Source: DASWTL01 sp035575925
GTDB taxonomy: Bacteria > Bacteroidota > Bacteroidia > Sphingobacteriales > Sphingobacteriaceae
NCBI GenBank assembly: GCA_035575925.1
Contig: DATLXK010000014.1
Location: 62,001 to 126,000 of the forward strand
DNA length: 64,000 bases
Direction: 5' to 3'
Shown here piece after piece: positions 35,202-44,397 of this stretch (position 1 is the first letter of the stretch; each line of letters opens with the position of its first letter). The position numbers and the translations under genes are program-made. A model generated the notes under the pieces. That model did not search any database. It saw nothing but the letters and a program-made list of their open reading frames with translations, and had not been told where the DNA came from.

Positions 35202-37106
35202 TTATTTCTTAATTCTTTTTTGTAAATCAACAATTGGAATAGTTAGCAAACGTCCTTTTACTTCTTTGCCCCTGTATGTAATAAGTTTTAACATTGCTGC
35301 ATCTTTAGGTACAACTAGCGGCGTGGTATACTTGGGATAAAACCGGTCTGGAAAAGAATTATCGAATGTATAATAGATATCCAGTCCCTCTATTTCAGTA
35401 CTTAATATAACTTCTAACTGGTTGGCCCGGCCTGTGCGGACATTGATAATAGGATCATAGATACTGGGTGCATAATTCACTTCTGCAGCATCGTACCTGT
35501 CAAAATGTTTTTCTACCCGGCCTGAAAAATTATTCCAGTTTCTTTTTTCCGGAGGAGACCACAGCGACTCTGCAATCGCCCATCCTCTTGGCCATGTCAT
35601 ATATTGGGCATGACGCATATTATAAACTTGTTCAGTCCATAGGTTAGCTTGTCCGCCTTTTATAAATTTGGGGTTTACGCCTGCCGGAAGGGGCTCAAAC
35701 TGATAGGCTTTATTTAATCTGAGTGATGCGTAAACGGTTGGCTCAATGGATGGGTCACCTTGCATGTAATCAATATAAGCAAAGGTTGTAGGGCTCATAA
35801 CTACTTCATGGCCTTCTTTAGCCGCCTTTATTCCTCCTTCTAATCCGCGCCAGCTCATTACAGCTGCACTGGGGGTTAGTCCTCCTTCCAATATCTCATC
35901 CCAACCTATAAATTTTTTACCCTTAGAAGTTACAATTCCTTCCACTCTTTTTGTAAAATAACCCTGAACTTCTTCAATTGTCTTAAGTCCCTCTCTTTTC
36001 ATTAAAGCCTTTATCACATCACTTTTTTCCCAGTAATTATGTGCTGCCTCATCACCGCCCATGTGAATATATTCGAAAGGAAAAAGCTCTGCTACTTCAG
36101 TTATCACTTTATCCAGGAACGCGTACACATTTTCATTGGCAGGACATAAGGCATTATCAACCAAAGCAATTGGAGGTGCCCCGCGCGACCAGTCCATAAT
36201 TTGCTCGCCGGATCGTACCCGGTAATTTTTCGCATCAGCAGTACAGCTTAATTCGGGATAAGAGGTCACAGCAGCCAGACTATGCCCGGGAACATCTATT
36301 TCAGGAAGAATATTTACAAATCTTTCTTTGGCATATTTAACCAGTTCTCTTATATCATCATGGGTATAAAATCCACCGTAGTCGCGGGGTTCGTCAGGTG
36401 TTGGAGGAGAGAACTTACCAAAATATCCTACCTTTTTTACATTCCATGCACCTATTTCTGTCAATTTCGGAAGCGTTTTAATTTGTATTCTCCAACCTTC
36501 ATCATCAGTTAAATGCAGGTGCAGCAGGTTGTATTTATAGCGCACCATCTTATCTATATAATCTTTTACCTCCGCCTTGGTAAAGAAGTGACGGGATACA
36601 TCAAACATTAATCCCCGCCATCCAAACCGTGGATAATCGGTAATATTAACACTGGGAGCTTCCCATTTAATATTTTTTACCAATGTATTGGTTTCAATTT
36701 CATTAGGGAATAGCTGTACAAGTGTTTGTGCACCGTAATATAACCCGGCCGGGGCATTGGCCTTTATTACAATACCGGAAGGAGCAACAACTAAATGATA
36801 GCCCTCATTATTAATTGCCGGATCTATTTTTTCATTTAACTGTAAGTTTATAGTTGGCGAAGAGGCATTTATATTCACAGAAACACGTGATCCTGTTGGA
36901 ACTGATAATCGCGTAGACAGAAAATTTGTTACCTCCTTCAATGCAGGATTATTATCTGCTCTTATAACTATGTTTTGAGGCAGCACAAATGAGCCTGCAT
37001 TTCTGACAAGCTTTACAGGCTCAGGAATAATAGAAATATCAGGTGTATTCTGGCCATAAGTTATTACTGAGACCGAAAGGAATATTAAAATAATTAATTT
37101 TTTCAT
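35202..37106 (-). CDS. Beta-N-acetylhexosaminidase, GH20
   Basis: This 634-aa protein has a signal peptide (LIILIFLSVSVITYGQ). An N-terminal GH20b domain (about 25-150) precedes the TIM barrel, which starts YPRFGWRGLMFDVSRHFFTK. The catalytic pair Asp352-Glu353 lies in HMGGDEAAH. Later barrel motifs are KFIGWDEILEGGL and NLWTEQV. A C-terminal extension (about 540-634) is beta-rich. It removes terminal GlcNAc or GalNAc from chitin oligosaccharides or glycans, probably in the periplasm, using substrate-assisted catalysis. It shares a transcript with the DUF3817 gene. Confidence 0.94.
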   Translation of the reverse strand: MKKLIILIFLSVSVITYGQNTPDISIIPEPVKLVRNAGSFVLPQNIVIRADNNPALKEVTNFLSTRLSVPTGSRVSVNINASSPTINLQLNEKIDPAINNEGYHLVVAPSGIVIKANAPAGLYYGAQTLVQLFPNEIETNTLVKNIKWEAPSVNITDYPRFGWRGLMFDVSRHFFTKAEVKDYIDKMVRYKYNLLHLHLTDDEGWRIQIKTLPKLTEIGAWNVKKVGYFGKFSPPTPDEPRDYGGFYTHDDIRELVKYAKERFVNILPEIDVPGHSLAAVTSYPELSCTADAKNYRVRSGEQIMDWSRGAPPIALVDNALCPANENVYAFLDKVITEVAELFPFEYIHMGGDEAAHNYWEKSDVIKALMKREGLKTIEEVQGYFTKRVEGIVTSKGKKFIGWDEILEGGLTPSAAVMSWRGLEGGIKAAKEGHEVVMSPTTFAYIDYMQGDPSIEPTVYASLRLNKAYQFEPLPAGVNPKFIKGGQANLWTEQVYNMRHAQYMTWPRGWAIAESLWSPPEKRNWNNFSGRVEKHFDRYDAAEVNYAPSIYDPIINVRTGRANQLEVILSTEIEGLDIYYTFDNSFPDRFYPKYTTPLVVPKDAAMLKLITYRGKEVKGRLLTIPIVDLQKRIKK

Positions 37107-37255
37107 GTTGACTGTATAACAATGAAATAAAGGTTTAGTTGCTTCGCAAATTATTAAATTTCATAACAATTACCAACAAGCAATCAAAACTACTCCTTTA
37201 AACCCGCCTGTTTCACAGGTTTAATCGTATGTATATTTTATTCTTACTACTATAA

Positions 37256-37468
37256 GTGATCACCATATTGGGCATGTTGGCAGGTGCCGCAGGATGGTGG
37301 ATGGGACGGGATCAAAAAGTTATTGTATATGAACATGCAATACTATGTGTAAAATGTCTCTTACTTAATATTTTGGGATTATATATCATTTTTTGGTATA
37401 TTGCGTTATATGCTTTAGAAATTGGGGAATTTCCACAAAGCAGGCTAATCTTTACTGCACAAGGTTGA
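37256..37468 (+). CDS. Doubtful small hydrophobic ORF
   Basis: This 70-codon ORF from a GTG has two hydrophobic stretches (MITILGMLAGAAGWWMG and NILGLYIIFWYIALYAL). It sits upstream of the broken response regulator gene. I do not recognise it and see no promoter of the local type. It may be a small membrane protein or chance. Confidence 0.25.
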   Translation: MITILGMLAGAAGWWMGRDQKVIVYEHAILCVKCLLLNILGLYIIFWYIALYALEIGEFPQSRLIFTAQG

Positions 37469-37498
37469 TCCAATATGTCACACCTTAATTAAAAAACA

Positions 37499-37863
37499 AT
37501 GAAAAAAAAGATCCTTGTTGTGGATAGGGATAAAGATATTCTTGAGATAATCACTTACATTCTTACTGACAGAGGATATGAGGTAGTATCATCACCGACA
37601 GAAGATGGAATATTAAAACAGATTCTTGAGTTCAATCCTGACGCTATACTATTAGATATTATAAGGCCCGAGTATAGAAGGAACCGAATTGTGCCGCGCT
37701 ATTTAAGGCTACTGCTACTACCAAGCACATTCCCGTAATCGTATTGTCAACCCATACTAAGGTTGCCGCGGTTAAAGAAGTATGCGCTGACGAAATTGTA
37801 CCAAAACCTTTTGATATCAGCGAATTAGTACACATTCTGGAGAGGCAGTTATTGAGTGTGTAG
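37499..37863 (+). pseudogene. Response regulator receiver domain, two frameshifts
   Basis: The frame starts MKKKILVVDRDKDILEIITY, with the acidic pocket and the phospho-acceptor Asp in NPDAILLDI. It is lost after RPEY and stops at 37738. Dropping one A near 37676 restores EGTELCRAI. Dropping one T near 37704 restores KATATTKHIPVIVLSTHTK, with the conserved Lys in VPKPFDISELV, to a TAG at 37861. So a standard single-domain receiver of about 120 aa carries two one-base insertions. No output domain follows. Either it is a pseudogene or there are two base-call errors. Confidence 0.75.
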
Positions 37864-37929
37864 TAGTTAAGCTATACAACTCCAGGCAGAATATTGGTTT
37901 AGGCTTTAAGCTAAATTGCTAATTGCCTG

Positions 37930-38544
37930 TTATTTTAAACTTGCCATTTGCTCCTTAGCATTGTCAAGCTGTACCGTAATGTCCTTACGCCCGGGAGTTA
38001 ACTGAAGTACCTTTTGAAAATCATTTATTGATGCTTTAATAGCAGTAGCAGCTAAGCTCCTGTCATAAAAATTGGAAGTTCTTTGTCCTCTTAAAGTGCC
38101 ATGATCACGATATGCCAAAGCTCTGTTTTGGTACAGTTTAACATCTTCATCATTTAACTGAATAGCCTTGGTAAAATCCCTGATAGCCGTTTGAAGATAT
38201 TTTTCACGCTCCGGCATACTCATTTTTATAGTTTCCATTGCAGTGATGTTCCTTGCCTTTCCTCTATAATAATAATAGCTTGATTCTGAAGGCTGAAGAT
38301 TAATTAAACGGTCGAAAGTAGAAATTGCTTTCATATAGTTACCGGCATGATAGTAAGAATAACCTAACATGTAAAGGTTTTCGGTATTCGATCCATCTTG
38401 GGAAGTAGCTTTCTCCAAATGAACAACCGCCTGCTTGAAATTTCCATCCATAATGGCTTTTTTAGCCATTTGCTGATAGCCGGCTTGCGCAAATAATATG
38501 TTACTCAATAACAATAACCCTAAAATTATCTTAACTGATTTCAT
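37930..38544 (-). CDS. Tetratricopeptide repeat protein, secreted
   Basis: From the ATG at 38544 this is a 204-aa protein with a signal peptide (MKSVKIILGLLLLSNILFAQ). An in-frame ATG nine codons upstream (38571) would put extra residues before the signal, so 38544 is preferred. It has about four TPR units (for example AVVHLEKATSQDGSNTENLY and YYHAGNYMKAISTFDRLINL). It is probably a periplasmic scaffold; no partner is evident. Confidence 0.8.
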   Translation of the reverse strand: MKSVKIILGLLLLSNILFAQAGYQQMAKKAIMDGNFKQAVVHLEKATSQDGSNTENLYMLGYSYYHAGNYMKAISTFDRLINLQPSESSYYYYRGKARNITAMETIKMSMPEREKYLQTAIRDFTKAIQLNDEDVKLYQNRALAYRDHGTLRGQRTSNFYDRSLAATAIKASINDFQKVLQLTPGRKDITVQLDNAKEQMASLK

Positions 38545-38836
38545 TGAAAAAGAAATAAATTTAATATGCATAAGAAAGAACGATGTGAAGTATATATTAT
38601 TTTAGATTGTTTTAAAAGAAATATGTTTCCAGACATTTACTTGCCCATTAAACTCCTAAATTAGATTTGAGTTTTAAAATCTTTGCTAAACTGACTTTTC
38701 TTCATCCAGTATGCGACAGTTTACGTAATTAATAGTAATTTTTAACATTGGCATAACCCTTGCAAAGTTAATTAATCAATCAGTATAAATATTATATTAT
38801 ATTTTTGCTGCCACATTGACGCTTAAGAGTTCTTAG

Positions 38837-41311
38837 ATGAGTAACGATACTTTTGACTTTAACCAGGCCTTACCTATTATTAACGAAGATACAGAGTTTT
38901 TTCCTTTGATGACTCAACAGGATGAAGAGGAAATGAACAATGAGCAGACTCCTGATGTGCTTGCTATTCTGCCTTTGCGAAACACTGTACTTTTCCCCGG
39001 GGTAGTAATTCCTATTACGGTTGGCCGGGATAAATCTATTAAACTTATAAAAGACGCATATAAAGGCGACCGGATAATTGGTGTTGTATCTCAGCAGGAT
39101 GTAGCTATAGAAGATCCAGAGTTTGATCAGTTAAACCAGGTAGGTACAGTGGCGTTAATAATTAAGATGCTTCGAATGCCTGATGGTAATACCACCGTAA
39201 TTATTCAGGGTAAGCAAAGGTTTAGATTAAACGAAGAAATTCAATCTGAGCCTTATATAAAAGCATCAATTAGCAAGTTTAACGAAATCAGGCCAAAGGT
39301 TGATAAAGAATTTAAAGCCATCATGGCATCTATTAAAGAGATGGCCATGCAAATTATCCAGCTTTCACCTAATATTCCGAGTGAAGCAGGTATTGCTATA
39401 AAAAACATTGAAAGTTATTCTTTTCTTATAAATTTTATATCCTCCAATTTAAATGCAGAAGTGCCGTTGAAACAAACCCTTCTTGAAATTGCAAATCTGA
39501 AAGAAAGGTCGAAAATGGTTTTGGAACAGCTTACCGTAGAGCTGCAAATGCTTGAGCTGCGGAACCATATTCAATCCAGGGTTAAAACCGATCTGGATAA
39601 ACAACAGCGTGATTACTTCTTAAACCAGCAACTTAAAACCATTCAGGAAGAACTTGGGGGAAATTCCCCTGATCTGGAGCTTGATAGCTTACGTGAACGT
39701 GGTTCTAAGAAAAAATGGAGTGATGAAGTTTCTGCTCATTTTTTTAAGGAGACCGATAAGCTGGCCAGAATGAATCCCGCTGCAGCGGATTATTCAGTAC
39801 AAATTAACTACCTGGAGGTATTGCTTGATTTACCTTGGAATAATTTTACCAAAGATAATTTTGATCTGAAGAGGGCACAGCGAATTCTGAACCGGGACCA
39901 TTATGGGTTAGAAAAAGTTAAAAAAAGGATAATAGAATATCTTGCGGTCTTAAAACTGAAACAAGATATGAAAGCCCCTATTCTATGCCTGGTAGGCCCT
40001 CCAGGTGTTGGAAAAACGTCTTTGGGGAAATCAATTGCAAAAGCCCTGGGAAGATCTTACGTGCGGATGGCATTGGGGGGAATTCGGGATGAAGCTGAAA
40101 TCCGGGGACACCGCAAAACATATATCGGTGCCATGCCCGGACGTATTATACAATCAATTAAAAAGGCCGGAGCATCTAACCCTGTTTTTGTACTTGATGA
40201 AATTGACAAGGTAGGAAATGATTTCCGTGGTGACCCTTCATCTGCGCTGCTTGAGGTATTGGATCCTGAACAGAATATTGCTTTTTATGATCATTATGTT
40301 GAGGTCGATTATGATCTGTCAAACGTAATGTTTATTGCAACTGCAAATTCGTTGAGCAACATTCAGCCCGCTTTGCTGGACAGGATGGAAATAATTGAAG
40401 TTAATGGTTATACCATTGAAGAGAAAATCGAGATCACTAAACAACACCTTCTACCTAAGCAAAAAGAGCAGCATGGAATTAAATCTAAAGACATCTCACT
40501 TAAAGCGGCCATTGTAGAGAAAGTGATCGAAGATTATACCAGAGAATCCGGAGTGAGAGCACTTGAGAAAAAAATCGGTTCATTGGTTCGTGGTGTGGCT
40601 ACTAAAATTGCTATGGACGAAGAGTATAATCCGGTTTTAACTAAATCAGATGTCGAGAAAATATTAGGCGCCCCAATATATGATAAAGACCTTTACGAAG
40701 GAAACCAGGTGGCAGGTGTTGTAACGGGTTTAGCGTGGACACAGGTTGGCGGCGACATATTATTTATAGAGGCAAGTTTGAGTCCCGGTAAAGGGAAACT
40801 TTCGTTAACCGGTAATCTGGGGGATGTTATGAAAGAATCTGCTACCATAGCTATGGCATATTTACGAGCCAATTCATCTAAATTCAAAATAGATTACCGC
40901 CTCTTTGACCAATGGGATGTCCATGTCCATGTTCCTGCAGGAGCTACGCCGAAAGATGGCCCTTCTGCCGGAATAACTATGTTAACTGCGCTTACATCGG
41001 CGTTTACCCAGCGTAAAGTTAAGTCGAATCTGGCCATGACCGGTGAAATAACTTTAAGAGGTAAAGTTCTTGCAGTTGGAGGCATAAAAGAAAAAATACT
41101 TGCTGCTAAGCGGGCTAATATTAAAGAGATTATATTATCAAAATCTAATCAAAAAGATATTCTGGACATAAAAGAAGACTACATAAAAGATCTTACCTTT
41201 CATTATGTTACTGAAATGAAAGAGGTTGTTGAATTAGCTTTAACTGACCATAAGGTAAAAGATCCCATTGATCTTGCAGTTAAGGCACAGGCGCAGCCTG
41301 TAATTAATTAG
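38837..41311 (+). CDS. lon: ATP-dependent protease Lon
   Basis: This 824-aa protein has an N-terminal substrate-binding LON domain (about 40-240, LPLRNTVLFPGVVIPITVGR) and an AAA+ module with Walker A GPPGVGKT (387-394) and Walker B VFVLDEIDK. A C-terminal S16 protease domain carries Ser710 (PKDGPSAG) and the Lys of GGIKEK (751/753). It degrades misfolded and regulatory proteins in the cytosol. The length is normal. It is monocistronic, with a 265-bp upstream gap that ends in a TATTTTTG box near 38808. Confidence 0.96.
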   Translation: MSNDTFDFNQALPIINEDTEFFPLMTQQDEEEMNNEQTPDVLAILPLRNTVLFPGVVIPITVGRDKSIKLIKDAYKGDRIIGVVSQQDVAIEDPEFDQLNQVGTVALIIKMLRMPDGNTTVIIQGKQRFRLNEEIQSEPYIKASISKFNEIRPKVDKEFKAIMASIKEMAMQIIQLSPNIPSEAGIAIKNIESYSFLINFISSNLNAEVPLKQTLLEIANLKERSKMVLEQLTVELQMLELRNHIQSRVKTDLDKQQRDYFLNQQLKTIQEELGGNSPDLELDSLRERGSKKKWSDEVSAHFFKETDKLARMNPAAADYSVQINYLEVLLDLPWNNFTKDNFDLKRAQRILNRDHYGLEKVKKRIIEYLAVLKLKQDMKAPILCLVGPPGVGKTSLGKSIAKALGRSYVRMALGGIRDEAEIRGHRKTYIGAMPGRIIQSIKKAGASNPVFVLDEIDKVGNDFRGDPSSALLEVLDPEQNIAFYDHYVEVDYDLSNVMFIATANSLSNIQPALLDRMEIIEVNGYTIEEKIEITKQHLLPKQKEQHGIKSKDISLKAAIVEKVIEDYTRESGVRALEKKIGSLVRGVATKIAMDEEYNPVLTKSDVEKILGAPIYDKDLYEGNQVAGVVTGLAWTQVGGDILFIEASLSPGKGKLSLTGNLGDVMKESATIAMAYLRANSSKFKIDYRLFDQWDVHVHVPAGATPKDGPSAGITMLTALTSAFTQRKVKSNLAMTGEITLRGKVLAVGGIKEKILAAKRANIKEIILSKSNQKDILDIKEDYIKDLTFHYVTEMKEVVELALTDHKVKDPIDLAVKAQAQPVIN

Positions 41312-41330
41312 ACTCCCTGTACACTTTGGC

Positions 41331-42296
41331 ATGTCCATGAAAATCCCTTACACCATATTTTTTTTGCTGACATTTTTCTTTCTGAATAAACTTCATGCAC
41401 AGTCATCCTTTAAAAATGAATTTGGATTTCAGAGTGATAATGATGCATACCTGGCCACCACGCAAGACAGGTACTATACCAATGGATTATCCATCACGTT
41501 CAGGCACGCTACTGATCAGTCGCAGTTAAATAAAAAACTAAACAAAAAAATCTGGGAGGCTGAATTTGGTCATAAAATGTATAATGCTCAATCAGGCCAG
41601 ATCACTAATATTGACGATGTAGACAGACCCTTTGCTGCTTATATGTATGTTGGCGGTGGTTTGAACTGGCTGTACAATTCTGAGAATTCATTAAAGTTGA
41701 GTGTACACGCCGGTACAATTGGCCCCGCGGCATTGGGAAAAGAAGTTCAGGAACTTTTACATCGTATTGTGGGATTTTATGAAATTAAAGGCTGGGAATA
41801 TCAGGTAAATAATGAGTTTGGAATCAATTCTACGGTTTCGTACAATCATTTTATTCATAGGAATAAAGCCAATAACACAGATTTTACGCTGATGTCTTAT
41901 CTTAATGCCGGGAATACTTTTACAGGAGCTGGGGCTGGTTTATTATTTCGTACAGGCTTTATCAATCAACTTTTTAATTCGGTTTCCACCAATAGTATAA
42001 TTGCTAATAACTCTTCCACTGCACCATTAAACAAGAAGGAATTTTTTTTCTTTATAAAGCCTTCTCTACATCTTGTAGCGTATGATGCAACTGTACGGGG
42101 CGGTTTGTTCATAAAAGATAAAGGTGCAGTTACATACGGAACAAAGCCTCTTGTTTTCAGTCAGGAGCTAGGCTTAAATTTTGCTAAGAACAGGTGGACT
42201 ATGAATTTTGGTGTCACTTTTAAATCAAAGGAGATAAAAAGCTCTGCCAAAGCTCATCAATATGGTGCTGCCACCATTTATTACCGAATGAATTAA
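41331..42296 (+). CDS. LpxR-family (DUF2219) outer membrane protein, second copy
   Basis: This 321-aa protein has a signal peptide (IFFLLTFFFLNKLHAQ). The family signature is QSDNDAYLATTQDRYYTNGL, with the His segment EVQELLHRIVGFYEIKGWEY. The overall layout matches the paralogue at 33543-34508, but sequence identity is low. It begins 19 bases after lon. Its 3' end overlaps the converging arfB gene by 4 bases, so antisense effects between the two are possible. Lipid A deacylase activity is inferred from the family only. Confidence 0.84.
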   Translation: MSMKIPYTIFFLLTFFFLNKLHAQSSFKNEFGFQSDNDAYLATTQDRYYTNGLSITFRHATDQSQLNKKLNKKIWEAEFGHKMYNAQSGQITNIDDVDRPFAAYMYVGGGLNWLYNSENSLKLSVHAGTIGPAALGKEVQELLHRIVGFYEIKGWEYQVNNEFGINSTVSYNHFIHRNKANNTDFTLMSYLNAGNTFTGAGAGLLFRTGFINQLFNSVSTNSIIANNSSTAPLNKKEFFFFIKPSLHLVAYDATVRGGLFIKDKGAVTYGTKPLVFSQELGLNFAKNRWTMNFGVTFKSKEIKSSAKAHQYGAATIYYRMN

Positions 42297-42700
42297 TAAA
42301 AATCCCTTCGTCTCCTAATTTTCTTTTCTGCTATTTGCTGCTTTAACTTCAAACGTTTTTCAATAACTGATTTTTTAGGTTTTGTTACTTTTCGTGGTAT
42401 ATCTACTTGCAATGCCCTGGATAAAATAAAATAAAGCTTTTTAATAGCTGTGTGTTTATTTGATAACTGGCTTCTATCTTCCTGGCTTACTACACGTATG
42501 CTGTTGTGTACGGAAAGACGGTTGGCAAATCTGGATAGCAAAAGCTTTTTTTCATCCTCACTAAATAATTCAGAGGACTGCACATTAAAGTTTATTTCAA
42601 CTTTGGAAGCTACCTTATTCACATTCTGCCCGCCCTTGCCTCCGCTTCTTGAGGTTTTAAATACAACTTCCTTTATAAGATCGTCTTCGGTAAATTCCAT
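42293..42700 (-). CDS. arfB: Peptidyl-tRNA hydrolase ArfB (ribosome rescue)
   Basis: This 135-aa protein has the release-factor GGQ motif in RSGGKGGQNVNKVASKVEIN (about 18-37) and a basic C-terminal tail (KRLKLKQQIAEKKIRRR) that in this family enters the empty mRNA channel. It frees stalled ribosomes by hydrolysing peptidyl-tRNA without a stop codon. The length is typical. Confidence 0.93.
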   Translation of the reverse strand: MEFTEDDLIKEVVFKTSRSGGKGGQNVNKVASKVEINFNVQSSELFSEDEKKLLLSRFANRLSVHNSIRVVSQEDRSQLSNKHTAIKKLYFILSRALQVDIPRKVTKPKKSVIEKRLKLKQQIAEKKIRRRRDFY

Positions 42701-42744
42701 AATTATAGAACAAACTAAAGCAAAAATCTTTGCAGAGAAACTTT

Positions 42745-44397
42745 CTATAATGAAATTCCCCTTTTCCAGGGGATGAAATCATCCTGACCGTGCCGCACTG
42801 CAGAAACTTCTGTATCGCCACTGGCTACAGAAATTACATATTCTAGTATACGTTCACCTGCTTCAGCAATGGTTTCTTCCCCTTCAATGATGGCTCCGGT
42901 ATTAATATCCATAATATCACGCATACGATGGAATAAAGCAGTATTGCTCGCAATCTTAACTACCGGAGCTATTGGATTTCCTGTTGGGGTTCCTAAACCA
43001 GTAGTAAATAAAACCACATTTGCACCTGATGCCACTTCTGCAGTTGTGGATTCAACATCATTGCCCGGAGTACATAATAAATTAAGTCCCTGTTTAACCA
43101 CTTTTTCAGGATAATCCAACACATCAACTACTGGTGATGTACCTCCTTTTTTGGCAGCTCCTGCAGATTTGATAGCATCTGTAATCAATCCATCTTTAAT
43201 ATTACCCGGAGAAGGGTTCATGTCAAAGCCAGAACCTGACGCCATTGCACGTTCATTATACGTTTGCATTAAACTTGAAAAGCGTTCTGCCGATTCGTTA
43301 TTTACACAACGGTCACTAAGATTTTGTTCAACGCCGCATAATTCTGGAAACTCGGCCAGTATAACAGAACCTCCCAGCGCTACCAGCAGATCTGAAGTAT
43401 AACCTATTGCCGGATTTGCCGATATTCCCGAAAAACCATCTGAGCCTCCGCATTCAAGTCCGATACAGAGATTGCTTAAAGGCGCAGGTTTCCGGCCAAT
43501 ACGATTAGCCTGTACTAAACCGGCAAGCGTTTGCTTAATTGCTAATGAAAGTAAATCAGCTTCGGTTCCCACTTGTTGCTGATCAAGAATATATAAGGGT
43601 TTGTCAAATGCCGGACTACGTTTTATTATTTCCTTTTCCAGAATAGAAACCTGCGCATTCTGGCAACCCAGGCTAAGTATTGTAGCTCCTGCTACATTGC
43701 AATGCGTAATATATCCTGCTAATAAGCCACAAAGTGTTTCAGCATCCTGCCGGATTCCCCCACAACCTCCATCATGCACTAAAAACTTAATCCCGTCAAC
43801 ATTGGGGAAAATACGCTCCTGTTTCTCTTGAAGTGTTTCAACCAATACAGGTGCGTTTAAAAGAGCATGTTCATCAGCACCTTGCTTAATCATATTAATT
43901 AGTTGAGCGGACTGATTTTGATAACTTTTTTTACGGCCATAGCCCAAAGGTGTAACCAAGGCTTCCTGTAATACTTCCAGATTCCGGTTCTCACAAAATA
44001 CCATGGGAATAACCAGCCAATAATTAGCTGTACCTACACTGCCATCAGAGCGATGAAACCCTTTATAAGTTTTTCCTTTGAATCTTGAAGTATCCGGAGC
44101 AGACCATTCCACCTTTCTTTCCCGTACCTCAAATCCGGTTGCAGCATGTTTTACATTTAATGTAGAAATCAGGCTTCCTTTTTCAAGGTCTGTTTGTACC
44201 TTCCCTACCAGTACCCCATACATTATTATCTCATCTCCAGCAAGTAATTTTGCTGAAGTGAATTTATGCTTGGCCTGTACATCATCCTGCAAGATTATAT
44301 TTTCACCATCGTAAGAAATTACATCTCCTTTTTTAAGATCGATTAATGCTACAATTACATTATCAGAGAGATGTACTTTTAAAATATGTTGTTTCAT
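42745..44397 (-). CDS. uxaA: Altronate dehydratase
   Basis: This 550-aa protein has an N-terminal SAF domain (about 1-95) and a C-terminal UxaA catalytic region (about 110-540) with SDGSVGTANYWLVIPMVFCE, GGCGGIRQD and GLECGGSDGFSGISANPA. It converts D-altronate to 2-keto-3-deoxygluconate in galacturonate breakdown. Its ATG overlaps the uxaB stop (ATGA), so the two are translationally coupled. It is the last gene of a leftward operon that begins with the GH105 hydrolase. Confidence 0.94.
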   Translation of the reverse strand: MKQHILKVHLSDNVIVALIDLKKGDVISYDGENIILQDDVQAKHKFTSAKLLAGDEIIMYGVLVGKVQTDLEKGSLISTLNVKHAATGFEVRERKVEWSAPDTSRFKGKTYKGFHRSDGSVGTANYWLVIPMVFCENRNLEVLQEALVTPLGYGRKKSYQNQSAQLINMIKQGADEHALLNAPVLVETLQEKQERIFPNVDGIKFLVHDGGCGGIRQDAETLCGLLAGYITHCNVAGATILSLGCQNAQVSILEKEIIKRSPAFDKPLYILDQQQVGTEADLLSLAIKQTLAGLVQANRIGRKPAPLSNLCIGLECGGSDGFSGISANPAIGYTSDLLVALGGSVILAEFPELCGVEQNLSDRCVNNESAERFSSLMQTYNERAMASGSGFDMNPSPGNIKDGLITDAIKSAGAAKKGGTSPVVDVLDYPEKVVKQGLNLLCTPGNDVESTTAEVASGANVVLFTTGLGTPTGNPIAPVVKIASNTALFHRMRDIMDINTGAIIEGEETIAEAGERILEYVISVASGDTEVSAVRHGQDDFIPWKRGISL

